Source: an uncultured Bacteroidales bacterium (GTDB lineage: Bacteria > Bacteroidota > Bacteroidia > Bacteroidales > Bacteroidaceae). Taken from it: a DNA stretch of 33,821 nt. The notes below the pieces were generated by a model. That model ran no database searches and was not told the origin of the DNA. It saw only the letters and a list, made by a program, of their open reading frames with translations. The stretch covers positions 1-33,821 of the forward strand of contig CALGJF010000004.1 in assembly GCA_937914945.1 (NCBI GenBank). The letters are read 5' to 3'. The position numbers and the translations under genes are program-made. Positions 16,551-25,970 of this stretch are shown here, piece after piece. Each line of letters begins with the position of its first letter. The stretch's first letter is position 1.

Positions 16551-18725
16551 ATGACGAAGAAGTACAAATTGACAGAAGTTCTAAAAGAGAATTTCGGTTT
16601 TGACACATTTAAGGGGGATCAGGAAGCGGTCATCAAAAATCTCCTTGCAGGAAATGATGCCTTTGTGCTGATGCCTACCGGTGGCGGAAAATCATTGTGT
16701 TACCAATTGCCCTCGCTCATAATGGAGGGTACAGCCATTGTTATTTCTCCACTTATTGCGTTGATGAAAAATCAGGTCGATGCCATCAGAAACCTTAACG
16801 AGGAGGATGGCGTAGCTCATTTTTTGAACTCCTCCCTCACAAAGCAGGCGATTGAGGAGGTGAAGGCCGATGTGGCTTCGGGAAAGACCAAGCTGCTATA
16901 TGTCGCTCCCGAGTCGCTGACAAAAGAGGATAACGTGGAATTCCTCAAAAGTATTAAAATATCATTCTATGCAATAGACGAGGCGCATTGTATCTCGGAA
17001 TGGGGGCACGACTTCCGTCCCGAGTATCGTCGCATACGCCCCATCATAAACGAAATAGGCAAGGCGCCTGTCATAGCACTCACAGCTACTGCTACCACCA
17101 AGGTGCGCGACGATATAAAGAAGAATCTTGGGATACAGGATGCTCCCGATTTCAAATCGTCGTTTAATCGTCCCAATCTTTATTACGAGGTACGTTCCAA
17201 AACAAAAAACGTAGATAAGGATATTATAAAATATATAAAATCGAACCCGGGCAAGTCGGGCATCATATATTGTTTAAGCCGTAAAAAGGTTGAGGAACTT
17301 GCCGAGGTGTTGCAGGCCAACGATATTCCTGCAAAGCCGTATCATGCAGGTATGGATTCGGCTGTGAGGTCGCAGACGCAGGACGACTTCATCATGGAAA
17401 AGATAGATGTGATAGTGGCTACTATCGCATTCGGAATGGGTATAGACAAGCCCGATGTGCGCTATGTGATGCACTATGATATCCCCAAGAGCCTCGAAGG
17501 CTATTACCAAGAGACCGGTCGTGCCGGTCGCGATGGTGGCGAGGGTCATTGTATTGCCTATTACAATAGCAAAGATTTACAGAAACTTGAGAAATTCTTA
17601 GAGGGCAAGCCGCTTGCCGAGCAATATATCGGTCGTCAGTTGTTGCACGAGACAACCGCATATGCCGAGTCTTCGGTTTGCCGCAGAAAATTGTTGTTAC
17701 ATTATTTTGGTGAAAATTACGAAGTGGAAAATTGTGGAAATTGTGATAACTGCCTTTCGCCTAAAAAACAGGTAGAGGCACAAGAATTGCTCGAAACGGT
17801 TATAGAAGCAATTCTGGCGTTAAAAGAGAACTTTAAGGCAGAATATGTTATAGATGTGCTTATGGGCAAGGAAACTGCCGATATTCAATTCCATATGCAC
17901 GATGAACTCGAATGCTTTGGCTGCGGAGTAGATGAGGATGTAAAGCGTTGGAACGCTGTTATACGACAAGCGTTGATAGCCGGATATCTCGACAAAGATG
18001 TAGAGAATTACGGCCTTTTGAAGGTTACAAAAGAGGGACGCAAATTCTTGGACAAGCCAAAGTCGTTTAAGATTGTAGAGGATAGGGATTTTACGGAGGA
18101 AGAGGCTGTAGTGCAGAGTGGCAGCACATTTGCAGTGGACCCCGAACTTTATGCCATGCTCAAAAATCTGCGTAAGAAACTGTCCAAGCAATTGGAACTC
18201 CCTCCCTATGTGATATTCCAAGACCCATCGTTGGAGGCCATGGCCACTACATATCCCATTACATTCGAGGAGCTTAAAAATATTCCCGGTGTGGGCGAGG
18301 GCAAGGCAAAACGCTATGGCGAGGAATTCTGCGCGCTCATAAAGCGTCATTGCGAGGAGAACGAGATTGACCGTCCCGAGGATTTCCGCGTGCGCACGGT
18401 TGCCAACAAGTCCAAATTGAAGGTGGGCGTTATCAACGCTATTGACCGCAAGGTGGCACTTGATGATTTGGCCATAAGTTTGGGCGTGGAGTTTGAGGAA
18501 CTGCTCGAGGATGTAGAGAAGATAGTATATTCGGGTACAAAACTGAATATAGATTATTTTCTTGAAGAGATAATGGACGAGGAGAATGTCCAAGAGATAT
18601 ACGACTATTTCAAGAATTCCGATACCGATAATATTGATGCTGCGGTAGATGAGCTCGGAGCCGATTACAGCGAGGAGGAGATACGTCTTGTGCGCATTAA
18701 ATTCATATCGGAAATGGGTAACTGA
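16551..18725 (+). CDS. recQ: ATP-dependent DNA helicase RecQ
   Basis: A 724-residue 3'-5' helicase acting in recombination and fork repair. It has Walker A MPTGGGKS (41-48), DEAH (143-146), motif VI QETGRAGRDG (320-329), an RQC zinc site with C377, C395, C398 and C401, a winged helix and an HRDC domain (about 538-615, with PGVGEGKAKRYG). Beyond HRDC there is an extra acidic C-terminal helical part of about 100 residues (DDLAISLGVEFEELLEDVEK), making it longer than the 609-residue E. coli protein. The function of this tail is unknown. It starts a long run of closely spaced genes: guaB follows after 21 bp. Confidence 0.95.
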   Translation: MTKKYKLTEVLKENFGFDTFKGDQEAVIKNLLAGNDAFVLMPTGGGKSLCYQLPSLIMEGTAIVISPLIALMKNQVDAIRNLNEEDGVAHFLNSSLTKQAIEEVKADVASGKTKLLYVAPESLTKEDNVEFLKSIKISFYAIDEAHCISEWGHDFRPEYRRIRPIINEIGKAPVIALTATATTKVRDDIKKNLGIQDAPDFKSSFNRPNLYYEVRSKTKNVDKDIIKYIKSNPGKSGIIYCLSRKKVEELAEVLQANDIPAKPYHAGMDSAVRSQTQDDFIMEKIDVIVATIAFGMGIDKPDVRYVMHYDIPKSLEGYYQETGRAGRDGGEGHCIAYYNSKDLQKLEKFLEGKPLAEQYIGRQLLHETTAYAESSVCRRKLLLHYFGENYEVENCGNCDNCLSPKKQVEAQELLETVIEAILALKENFKAEYVIDVLMGKETADIQFHMHDELECFGCGVDEDVKRWNAVIRQALIAGYLDKDVENYGLLKVTKEGRKFLDKPKSFKIVEDRDFTEEEAVVQSGSTFAVDPELYAMLKNLRKKLSKQLELPPYVIFQDPSLEAMATTYPITFEELKNIPGVGEGKAKRYGEEFCALIKRHCEENEIDRPEDFRVRTVANKSKLKVGVINAIDRKVALDDLAISLGVEFEELLEDVEKIVYSGTKLNIDYFLEEIMDEENVQEIYDYFKNSDTDNIDAAVDELGADYSEEEIRLVRIKFISEMGN

Positions 18726-18746
18726 TAAAATATAAAACATACATAA

Positions 18747-20225
18747 ATGAACGATTTTATTAAAGACAAAATTGCAATCGATGGTCTCACATACGATGAC
18801 GTGTTGCTAATTCCCGCATACTCTACGGTTTTGCCCAAAGAGGTGTGCATGAAAACAAAGTTTTCAAGAAACATTGATCTTAATGTTCCGTTTGTAACCG
18901 CAGCCATGGATACCGTTACCGAGGCAAAAATGGCTATTGCCATTGCTCGCGAGGGTGGAATCGGTGTCATTCATAAAAATATGTCCATTGCCGAGCAGGC
19001 ACATCAGGTAGCTATTGTAAAGCGTGCCGAGAATGGTATGATATATGATCCTGTAACAATAAAGGTTTCTGCTACCGTTAAAGACGCTCTTGATTTGATG
19101 GCCGAATATCATATCGGTGGTATTCCCGTGGTAAGCGAGGATAAGAAGCTCGTAGGTATCGTTACCAACCGCGACCTCCGTTTCGAGGCGGATATGAATC
19201 GCCCCATCAGTGAGGTTATGACAAGCGATGACTTGGTGGTAACACACCAGAAAACCGATATGGAGGCTGCTGCTACAATATTGCGCAACCACAAGATAGA
19301 AAAACTTCCTGTGGTGGATAACGACGGTAAACTCATAGGCCTTATTACCTATAAAGATATAACAAAGGCGAAGGATAAACCCATGGCTTGTAAAGATGCC
19401 AAAGGACGTTTGCGTGTTGCTGCGGGTGTGGGAGTTACCGTTGATGCGATGGCGCGCATTAAAGCACTCGTCGATGCCGGTGTCGATGCCATTGTCATAG
19501 ATACCGCTCATGGTCATTCGGCAGGTGTAGTAAATAAACTGAAAGAGGCCAAGGCTGCTTTCCCCGGCATTGATATTGTTGTGGGTAATGTTGCTACCGG
19601 CGAGGCCGCCAAGATGCTTGCCGAGGCCGGTGCCGATGCTATCAAGGTGGGTATAGGCCCCGGTTCTATATGTACCACCCGTGTTGTTGCGGGTGTGGGC
19701 GTTCCCCAGCTGTCGGCGGTGTACGATGTTGCCAAGGCTTTGGAAGGAACAGGAATTCCTCTTATTGCCGACGGTGGCTTGCGCTACTCGGGCGATGTGG
19801 TTAAGGCGCTTGCAGCAGGTGCATACAGCGTTATGATAGGCTCGTTGGTTGCAGGTACCGAGGAGTCTCCCGGTGATACCATCATATTCAATGGCCGTAA
19901 GTTCAAATCGTACCGTGGTATGGGCTCTTTGGAGGCTATGGAATGCGGTTCCAAAGATCGTTATTTCCAAGCCGATACAGCCGATAAGAAAAAACTCGTT
20001 CCCGAGGGTATTGCAGCCCGTGTTCCCTATAAAGGAACTCTTAACGAGGTTATATATCAGCTGGTAGGTGGTTTGCGTAGCGGTATGGGCTATTGCGGTG
20101 CCCCCGATATAAAAACATTGCACAATGCCAAGTTTGTGCGTATAACTAATGCCGGTGTATTGGAGAGCCATCCCCACGATGTGGCAATAACAAGCGAGGC
20201 TCCCAATTACAGCCGTCCCGAATAA
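18747..20225 (+). CDS. guaB: Inosine-5'-monophosphate dehydrogenase
   Basis: A 492-residue enzyme that oxidises IMP to XMP with NAD+, the committed step to GMP. The N-terminal TDDVLL and AAMDTVTE motifs, two CBS domains (about 95-205) inserted in the barrel, the catalytic loop GIGPGSICTTR with C309, and the later RGMGS flap are all present. The length is standard. It lies between recQ and the parvulin genes with gaps of 21 and 12 bp, so it is probably in the same transcript. Confidence 0.97.
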   Translation: MNDFIKDKIAIDGLTYDDVLLIPAYSTVLPKEVCMKTKFSRNIDLNVPFVTAAMDTVTEAKMAIAIAREGGIGVIHKNMSIAEQAHQVAIVKRAENGMIYDPVTIKVSATVKDALDLMAEYHIGGIPVVSEDKKLVGIVTNRDLRFEADMNRPISEVMTSDDLVVTHQKTDMEAAATILRNHKIEKLPVVDNDGKLIGLITYKDITKAKDKPMACKDAKGRLRVAAGVGVTVDAMARIKALVDAGVDAIVIDTAHGHSAGVVNKLKEAKAAFPGIDIVVGNVATGEAAKMLAEAGADAIKVGIGPGSICTTRVVAGVGVPQLSAVYDVAKALEGTGIPLIADGGLRYSGDVVKALAAGAYSVMIGSLVAGTEESPGDTIIFNGRKFKSYRGMGSLEAMECGSKDRYFQADTADKKKLVPEGIAARVPYKGTLNEVIYQLVGGLRSGMGYCGAPDIKTLHNAKFVRITNAGVLESHPHDVAITSEAPNYSRPE

Positions 20226-20237
20226 TAAGATATATAT

Positions 20238-21650
20238 ATGAACATCAGCAGAATATTTTCAACAATTCTCATAGGTCTCTCTTCTGTTGCTCTTGTGGCA
20301 CAGGAGAGCGATCCTGTACTTATGAACATTGCCGGCAGGGATGTAACCCGTTCCGAGTTCGAATATGCTTTCAATAAGAATAATGTGAGCGATGGGCAGA
20401 CGGTAGAAGAGTATCTTCCCATGTTTGTCAATTTCAAACTGAAGGTTGCCGAGGCTCTTGCCCAAAGGCTTGATACACTCCCATCCTTCAAGGCCGAGTA
20501 CAAGAAGGATCGCGATGCACTTGCCGAGGATTATCTCACTGACAAAGATTTTATCGAGGAGGAGGCATATAGAATATACGCAAAGGATTCTGCTACCATC
20601 GGCTCCGATGGTATATTAAGGGTTTCCCAGATAGCAATAAGATTGTCGCAAAAGGCGGGTGAGGATGCCGTTGCTGCTGCCAAAGCGCGAATGGATTCCG
20701 TCTATGCTCTGTTGCAGGCCGGTGCTTCGTTTGAGGAGGCCGGTGCATCCATTGGAGTTCCCGCAAGCTCATTACGTCCTTTGGAAATAGTAAGGGGACA
20801 GGCATATAAGGAGTTCGAGGATGCAGCCTTTGCTCTTGCCGATGGCGAGTATTCTGCTCCTTTTCGCTCTCCTGCAGCATACCATATTGTAAAAAGATTA
20901 TCGAAACGTCCGTTTGGCGCATTTGAACAGTATAAGGAGAGTATCATCAAGATGCTTGAGCAGCAAAATATCCGCAAGGCTGCACAGATGAAAAAGGGAT
21001 TCGCCCTTGCGCAATCGATGGGGGGGAATCTCACTCCTGAACAGGCGCTTGCAAAGGAAGATAGCCTGCTTGAAACGAAATACCCCGAATTCGGTCGTCT
21101 CATGCGTGAGTATTACGAGGGCTTGCTCTTTTTTGAAATCTCCAATCGCGAGGTGTGGAAAACGGGCGAGGAACTTGATGCTGCGCACGCGAAGTTCTTC
21201 AAAAAGAACAAGAAAAGGTATAAGTTTGATACACCGCGATTCAAAGGCGCAGTGGTGCATGCTGCAACGCAGGCTGTGCTCGACAGTGCAAAGGTGCGCC
21301 TCGGTGGCAAGAACACCGATGAGTATCGTTCCATAGTAGAGAAGCATTTTATGAACGATTCGGTGCGTGTTCTGCGTCTTGAACTTGGTGTGTATGCCAT
21401 AGGAGATAACAAGTGGGTCGATAAATTTGCTTTCGGGCAGGGCGAGGGTGGCCATGTGTTGAAGAGCCTTCCTTTCACCGATGTTGTGGGCAAGGAGATT
21501 GCAGCCCCTGAATCATATACCGATGTGAAAGGTGCTGTGGCCGATGATTATAATAAATATAAGGAGCAAAAGTGGGTTAAGAAACTCCGCAAGAAGTACA
21601 AGGTTACAATTAATAAAGAGGTGCTAAAAACCGTTAATAACCACAATTAA
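20238..21650 (+). CDS. Periplasmic parvulin-type peptidyl-prolyl isomerase
   Basis: A 470-residue exported protein with a signal peptide (MNISRIFSTILIGLSSVALVAQ, cleavage near 22). A SurA-N-like helical region follows (INDEITRSEFEYAF-like: AGRDVTRSEFEYAFNKNN), then one recognisable parvulin domain (VSQIAIRL about residue 131, to EFEDAAFALADGEYSAPF and AYHIVKRLSKR). The C-terminal about 200 residues are charged and unassigned. It probably acts as a periplasmic chaperone/isomerase for outer-membrane proteins. It is the first of three consecutive SurA-like genes. Confidence 0.87.
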   Translation: MNISRIFSTILIGLSSVALVAQESDPVLMNIAGRDVTRSEFEYAFNKNNVSDGQTVEEYLPMFVNFKLKVAEALAQRLDTLPSFKAEYKKDRDALAEDYLTDKDFIEEEAYRIYAKDSATIGSDGILRVSQIAIRLSQKAGEDAVAAAKARMDSVYALLQAGASFEEAGASIGVPASSLRPLEIVRGQAYKEFEDAAFALADGEYSAPFRSPAAYHIVKRLSKRPFGAFEQYKESIIKMLEQQNIRKAAQMKKGFALAQSMGGNLTPEQALAKEDSLLETKYPEFGRLMREYYEGLLFFEISNREVWKTGEELDAAHAKFFKKNKKRYKFDTPRFKGAVVHAATQAVLDSAKVRLGGKNTDEYRSIVEKHFMNDSVRVLRLELGVYAIGDNKWVDKFAFGQGEGGHVLKSLPFTDVVGKEIAAPESYTDVKGAVADDYNKYKEQKWVKKLRKKYKVTINKEVLKTVNNHN

Positions 21651-21664
21651 CGCGCAATAATCCG

Positions 21665-21672
21665 TATATTTG
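21665..21672 (+). promoter_or_regulatory. Possible internal -7 element
   Basis: TATATTTG matches TAnnTTTG and sits in the 58-bp gap before the SurA-like lipoprotein gene. No clear -33 element is seen. It overlaps the in-frame TTG at 21670, arguing that translation starts downstream at an ATG. Confidence 0.35.
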
Positions 21673-21708
21673 CCCACTGTGTTTAATGCTCATCGTGTGT
21701 ATATGCCT

Positions 21709-22575
21709 ATGAAACAAGCTGTTAATGCTATCTTCGTACTCGCGCTTCTGCTTTGCACGGCTCTGTTGTCGTCGTGCAAGGAGGAGATTATGCATAGGGG
21801 AAGGACACCGCTTGTGAGTGTGGGCAAGGAGTATCTTTATGTAGAGGATGTGCAGCGTTTCTATGCAGCGAACCCCCCTGTAGCCGATAGCGCACAATAT
21901 GTCAATGACTATATAAATCGTTGGATAGAGGAGGCTCTCTTTTATAATGTGGCATTGCGCAATGTACCCTCGTCGCAGGAGATAGACAAATTGGTGGAAA
22001 GATACAGGCGCAGCCTTGTGCAGAATATCTATCAAGAGGGCTTGGTGGAGCAGCATCTGCGTAGTGAAATATCGCCCGAAGAGGTAGAGGCTTTTTACAA
22101 TGCCAACAGCTCTATGTTCGAGATTGAAGAGCCCATAATGAGAGGCGTGTATGTGCGTGTGCCCAAGAAGGCTCCCCAGCTCGCTTCGTTGCGCAAATGG
22201 TACAAGAGCCGCTCAATAGACGACCTTGAGAAACTCGAAAAATACAGCCTTGCCAATGATGTGGTTTATGAATATTTTGCCGAAACATGGAACAAGGTCT
22301 CGGATATTGCCGCAAAGGCTCTGATAACAGAGCAGGATTTGTTGCAACGCCTGTTGCGCAGCGCGGCAATAGAGTTTAACGATGCTGATTATCTCTATTT
22401 TGTATCGGCCGATTCTATATTGGATAAAGGCAGGCTTAAGCCGGTGGAGTTGGTCGAAGCCGAGATACGCGGCCTGCTTGTAAATACAAAAAAGGCTGAT
22501 TTTATAAAGAGCAAGAAACGTGTGCTTTATGATGAGGCTCTGCAGAGTGGCAATATAAAGTACTATAATAAATAA
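21709..22575 (+). CDS. SurA-N-like lipoprotein without a visible parvulin core
   Basis: A 288-residue probable lipoprotein: the signal peptide MKQAVNAIFVLALLLCTALLSSC has a lipobox LSSC with the modified Cys at 23. The rest resembles the helical SurA N-terminal chaperone domain (a long helix with EIDKLVERYRRSLVQNIYQ, and EISPEEVEAFYNANSSMF). The segment where a parvulin domain should lie lacks the typical GxhI and F-x-x-x-A-F signatures, so I expect chaperone rather than isomerase function. ATG 21709 was chosen because it gives a clean signal peptide; 21703 adds two residues, and the in-frame TTG at 21670 is improbable. It lies 58 bp after the first parvulin and 38 bp before surA. Confidence 0.75.
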   Translation: MKQAVNAIFVLALLLCTALLSSCKEEIMHRGRTPLVSVGKEYLYVEDVQRFYAANPPVADSAQYVNDYINRWIEEALFYNVALRNVPSSQEIDKLVERYRRSLVQNIYQEGLVEQHLRSEISPEEVEAFYNANSSMFEIEEPIMRGVYVRVPKKAPQLASLRKWYKSRSIDDLEKLEKYSLANDVVYEYFAETWNKVSDIAAKALITEQDLLQRLLRSAAIEFNDADYLYFVSADSILDKGRLKPVELVEAEIRGLLVNTKKADFIKSKKRVLYDEALQSGNIKYYNK

Positions 22576-22613
22576 TAATTGGCGGCAACAATGCTGCTTT
22601 GTATTTGCTAACA

Positions 22614-23993
22614 ATGAATTTTATGAATAGATATATTTTCTGCGCATTTTGTGCTGTTGCGTTATTGTTTGTTAAAAGCAGTGCAGTGGCTCAAGACAAT
22701 GTTATCGACCGTGTGGAGTGGGTGGTTGGCGACAAATCCATACTGCGTTCCGACATTGAAGAGGCTATAAAATATTGGACTCTCGAGGGGCGTAAATTTG
22801 ATGGCGACCCATACAGTGTGGTGGGCGAGGATCTTGCCGTGCAGCAGTTGTTTTTGCACCAGGCTGCGATAGATAGCGTGGATATTCCCGAGACAAGGCT
22901 CCTGCGTCAGGTCGATTCGCAGATAGATATATATATACAGCGTGCCGGCTCAAAGGAGAAACTCGAGGAGTATCAAAAAATGCCGATGAGCAAAATACGT
23001 GAAATGCTATATGAGAATTTGAACAATCACTATACGATGATGGAGATGAAGAACAGGATTGTGGGCGATATCAAAGTCTCTCCCGCTCTTGTCCGTCGTT
23101 TCTATGAGGCTCTGCCCGATGACAGTGTCCCCTTTGTGCAACAGCAGGTGGAGGTGCAGATTATAACCATGGAGCCTCCTATCGATATGGAGGAGATTGA
23201 CCGTGTGAAGGATGAATTGCGCAGCTACTCCGATCGTATAATGAGTGGCGAAGCTAGTTTCTCCACCATGGCTTTGCTCTATTCCGAGGACCCCGGTTCG
23301 GCACGCTTGGGCGGCGAACTCGATTATAGAGGCCGCGGACAATTTGTTCCCGAATTTGCCACGGTGGCATTCAATCTCACCGACCCCAATAAGGTATCTA
23401 AAATAGTGGAGACCGAATATGGTTTTCACATCATACAGCTTATAGACAAGCGAGGCGACCGCATAAAAGTGCGCCACATTTTGCGTAAGCCTCAGGTTTC
23501 CGATGCCAATATTATGAGCATGATGTCAACACTCGACTCCATTGCCCATGATATAAAAAACGATTCGCTAACCTTTGAAGAGGCTGTGCTTGCATATTCA
23601 TTTGACAAAGACACACATAATAACTATGGTATCATGTATAACAAGGAGACCGGTTCGTCGCGTTTCCAGCTGCATGAACTGCCTGTTGATGTTGCCCGCG
23701 TGGTCGATGGTATGGCAGTAGGCGAGGTCTCTTCGCCCTTTACCTTGATGCTCGATAATGGCAAAACGGTGTGTGCCATCGTTAAACTGAAAACAAAAAT
23801 CGATGCTCATAAAGCCAATGTGAAGGACGATTATGAGATTTTGCAGGAACTTTATAAAAACAAGTTGAGCGAGGAGCGTACCGCCGAGTGGATACGCGAG
23901 AAACAGAGAACCACATATGTGCGCCTGAATGGCGACGCAAAGCCCGGAGATTTTAAGTTCAAAGGGTGGGTCTTCTATGATGATAACAAGTGA
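22614..23993 (+). CDS. surA: SurA-like periplasmic chaperone, two parvulin domains
   Basis: A 459-residue exported protein with the SurA order: signal peptide (about 1-27, ending SSAVAQ), N-terminal helical domain beginning VIDRVEWVVGDKSILRSDIE, then two parvulin repeats. The first contains QVEVQIITM, YSEDPGSARLGGELDYRGRGQF and EYGFHIIQLIDKRGD. The second contains IKVRHILRKP and the GYGI-like YGIMYNKETG. It delivers outer-membrane proteins through the periplasm to BAM. The ATG at 22614 is preferred over the in-frame TTG at 22599; 22623 is also possible. The gap to the OstA-like gene is 10 bp, which supports a shared transcript. Confidence 0.9.
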   Translation: MNFMNRYIFCAFCAVALLFVKSSAVAQDNVIDRVEWVVGDKSILRSDIEEAIKYWTLEGRKFDGDPYSVVGEDLAVQQLFLHQAAIDSVDIPETRLLRQVDSQIDIYIQRAGSKEKLEEYQKMPMSKIREMLYENLNNHYTMMEMKNRIVGDIKVSPALVRRFYEALPDDSVPFVQQQVEVQIITMEPPIDMEEIDRVKDELRSYSDRIMSGEASFSTMALLYSEDPGSARLGGELDYRGRGQFVPEFATVAFNLTDPNKVSKIVETEYGFHIIQLIDKRGDRIKVRHILRKPQVSDANIMSMMSTLDSIAHDIKNDSLTFEEAVLAYSFDKDTHNNYGIMYNKETGSSRFQLHELPVDVARVVDGMAVGEVSSPFTLMLDNGKTVCAIVKLKTKIDAHKANVKDDYEILQELYKNKLSEERTAEWIREKQRTTYVRLNGDAKPGDFKFKGWVFYDDNK

Positions 23994-24003
23994 TGCGTTA
24001 CCG

Positions 24004-25653
24004 ATGACCAAAATTAAGATATTCATAATCCTATTACTATCTGTAGCGGCAATGCAGGCGCAAGGGGCTTTTTTGCGCCAAGTGCCCGATAGTACTGTGG
24101 CAAAGAGTCCCACGTATGTATATATGCTACATGCCGACTCTACAAAATTCGATAAAGTGCGTGTGCCCGATGCTTTTATATTAGTGGGCGATGTCTCTTT
24201 TCGTCGCGACAGTATGTATATGTATTGCGACAGTGCCTACTTCTACTCTAAAAAGAATTCGGTGCGCGCATTCGGTAATGTGAAAATGGAGCAGGGCGAT
24301 ACACTCTTTCTCTATGGCGACTATTTGGAGTACGATGGCAATACCAATCTTGCCCGTGTGCGTAACAATGTGCGTCTCATAGATAAAGAGACTGTGCTTG
24401 AAACCGACAGTCTTGATTTTGACCGCAACATAAACATGGGGTACTACTTTAACGGCGGCTCTCTTTTCGATGGCGAGAGTACTCTTGAATCCATGTGGGG
24501 GGAGTATCGTGTGGGCACAAAAGAGGCTATGTTCAACGACCAGGTGAGTCTCTCCAATCCGCAGTTCAACCTACATTCCGATACGCTAGTGTATAATACG
24601 GCAAGCAAGGTGGCAACCATTGTCGGCCCCACGGATATATACAATGGAGCAGAAAACCGTATCTACTCCGAACTTGGAAGATACAACACTGCAAGCCGCC
24701 AGGCAACCCTTCTTAAACGGTCGGTCCTTTATAACGGGGCCAGGAATGTAACGGCCGATTCCATTTTCTACGATATTCCTGCGGGTGTGAGCGAAATATT
24801 TGGCGACATACGTTATATCGACCCCGAGAATCGCAACATGCTTGTGGGCGATTATGGGTACATGAACGAGTTTGTCGATTCGGCATACGTTACACGCAAG
24901 GCTGTGGTGGTGGATTTTTCGCAGAAGGATTCGCTCTTTTTGCATGCCGATACAATCTGGGCGGTGTCGGGTAATGTAGATACCGATTCCCTCTATCGTC
25001 AGATAAGGGCCTATCATGGTGTGAGAGCATTCAGCAAAAGCATGCAGGCTTCATGCGATTCGCTTGTGTTTGATTCGCGCGACTCCTGCATGACAATGTA
25101 TAAAGACCCTATCTTGTGGAACGAGGGTGTTCAGTTGCTTGGCGAGCAGATAAAAATGTATATGGACACAGCATCGATAGATTGGGTGCATGTGATAAAC
25201 CAGACACTTTATGCCGAGGCCATGGATTCTGTTAATTACAATCAGATAAACGGCAGAGAAATGAAATTCTATTTTGCCGATGGTAAGTTAAAGGAAATGC
25301 ATGTAATAGGCGGTGCCAATGTGATATATTTCCCCATGGACGAGGATAGCGTGCTTGTTGGCATGAATACCACGCTTGCAGGCAAAATATCGGCGTATAT
25401 GAAGGATGGGCAGATGGATAGAATAGTAGTGCCCAATCAGTCAAAGGGCGTTTTTTACCCTTTAAGTAAAGTGCCTGCCGGTGCCAAGTATCTCGAAAAC
25501 TTTGGGTGGTTCGATTATGTGCGTCCGCTTAACAAGGATGATATATTCAATAAACGAGGCAAGAACAAGGATATGTTGTTAAAGATTATTCGTCGCGACC
25601 ATGTTCCCTTGCCTTCGCTCGAAAGGTTTAACAAGAATAAAAAAGCGGAGTAA
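24004..25653 (+). CDS. OstA/LptA-like periplasmic protein
   Basis: A 549-residue exported protein with signal peptide MTKIKIFIILLLSVAAMQAQ. The body is made of repeated beta strands with the LptA/OstA pattern, such as DSAYFYSKKNSVRAFGNVKMEQGDT with YLEYDGNTNLARVRNNV, and further turns of the same kind (DSLDFDRNINMGYYFNGG). It is about three times the length of E. coli LptA, so it could extend a beta-jellyroll bridge for lipopolysaccharide across the periplasm. The start at 24004 gives the signal peptide; longer in-frame starts overlap surA. The next gene begins 2 bp after its stop. Its role in LPS export is inferred from fold pattern and context. Confidence 0.82.
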   Translation: MTKIKIFIILLLSVAAMQAQGAFLRQVPDSTVAKSPTYVYMLHADSTKFDKVRVPDAFILVGDVSFRRDSMYMYCDSAYFYSKKNSVRAFGNVKMEQGDTLFLYGDYLEYDGNTNLARVRNNVRLIDKETVLETDSLDFDRNINMGYYFNGGSLFDGESTLESMWGEYRVGTKEAMFNDQVSLSNPQFNLHSDTLVYNTASKVATIVGPTDIYNGAENRIYSELGRYNTASRQATLLKRSVLYNGARNVTADSIFYDIPAGVSEIFGDIRYIDPENRNMLVGDYGYMNEFVDSAYVTRKAVVVDFSQKDSLFLHADTIWAVSGNVDTDSLYRQIRAYHGVRAFSKSMQASCDSLVFDSRDSCMTMYKDPILWNEGVQLLGEQIKMYMDTASIDWVHVINQTLYAEAMDSVNYNQINGREMKFYFADGKLKEMHVIGGANVIYFPMDEDSVLVGMNTTLAGKISAYMKDGQMDRIVVPNQSKGVFYPLSKVPAGAKYLENFGWFDYVRPLNKDDIFNKRGKNKDMLLKIIRRDHVPLPSLERFNKNKKAE

Positions 25654-25655
25654 CG

Positions 25656-25952
25656 ATGGGATTCTTTAAGATGGGTGCTCCTCGCAAATTTGAGCACAAA
25701 TACATATATGTAGATGAGCGTCGCGAAAAACTTGAAAAGATAGAAAACAAGGCCAAGCGCGATTTGGGGTTGCTCCCGCCCGAAGAAGGCACATATAGGG
25801 AGCGCATACAGGGTGCTTTTGTGGAGTCTACCACCCACCTTAAACGACGCAAACAAAACAGCGGCTATCTAAAGACACAAACTCTTCTTGTGTGGCTTTT
25901 GGTCGCAATATTCATATTGCATTATCTACTTACCGGCTCTTGGAGCTTTTGA
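25656..25952 (+). CDS. Small single-TM protein, conserved hypothetical
   Basis: A 98-residue protein with a basic, charged N-terminal region (about 10-37 is a likely helix, DERREKLEKIENKAKRD), a PPEEGTYRERIQGAF segment and one C-terminal membrane helix (about 73-93, TQTLLVWLLVAIFILHYLL). It starts 2 bp after the OstA-like gene and 18 bp before mutL. No function is known to me. The tight linkage suggests a role near the cell envelope. Confidence 0.78.
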   Translation: MGFFKMGAPRKFEHKYIYVDERREKLEKIENKAKRDLGLLPPEEGTYRERIQGAFVESTTHLKRRKQNSGYLKTQTLLVWLLVAIFILHYLLTGSWSF

Positions 25953-25970
25953 ATTTAATTCAGGAAACAG

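Noticed and set aside
17820..18740. A 306-codon open frame on the minus strand opposite the end of recQ
   Set aside because: It has no recognisable domain and covers conserved RQC and HRDC coding sequence in the other direction.
18864..20177. A 437-codon open frame on the minus strand opposite guaB
   Set aside because: It mirrors a clear, intact guaB, its translation is rich in His, Cys, Tyr and Thr without any domain, and it has no start or promoter context. It reflects codon bias of the real gene.
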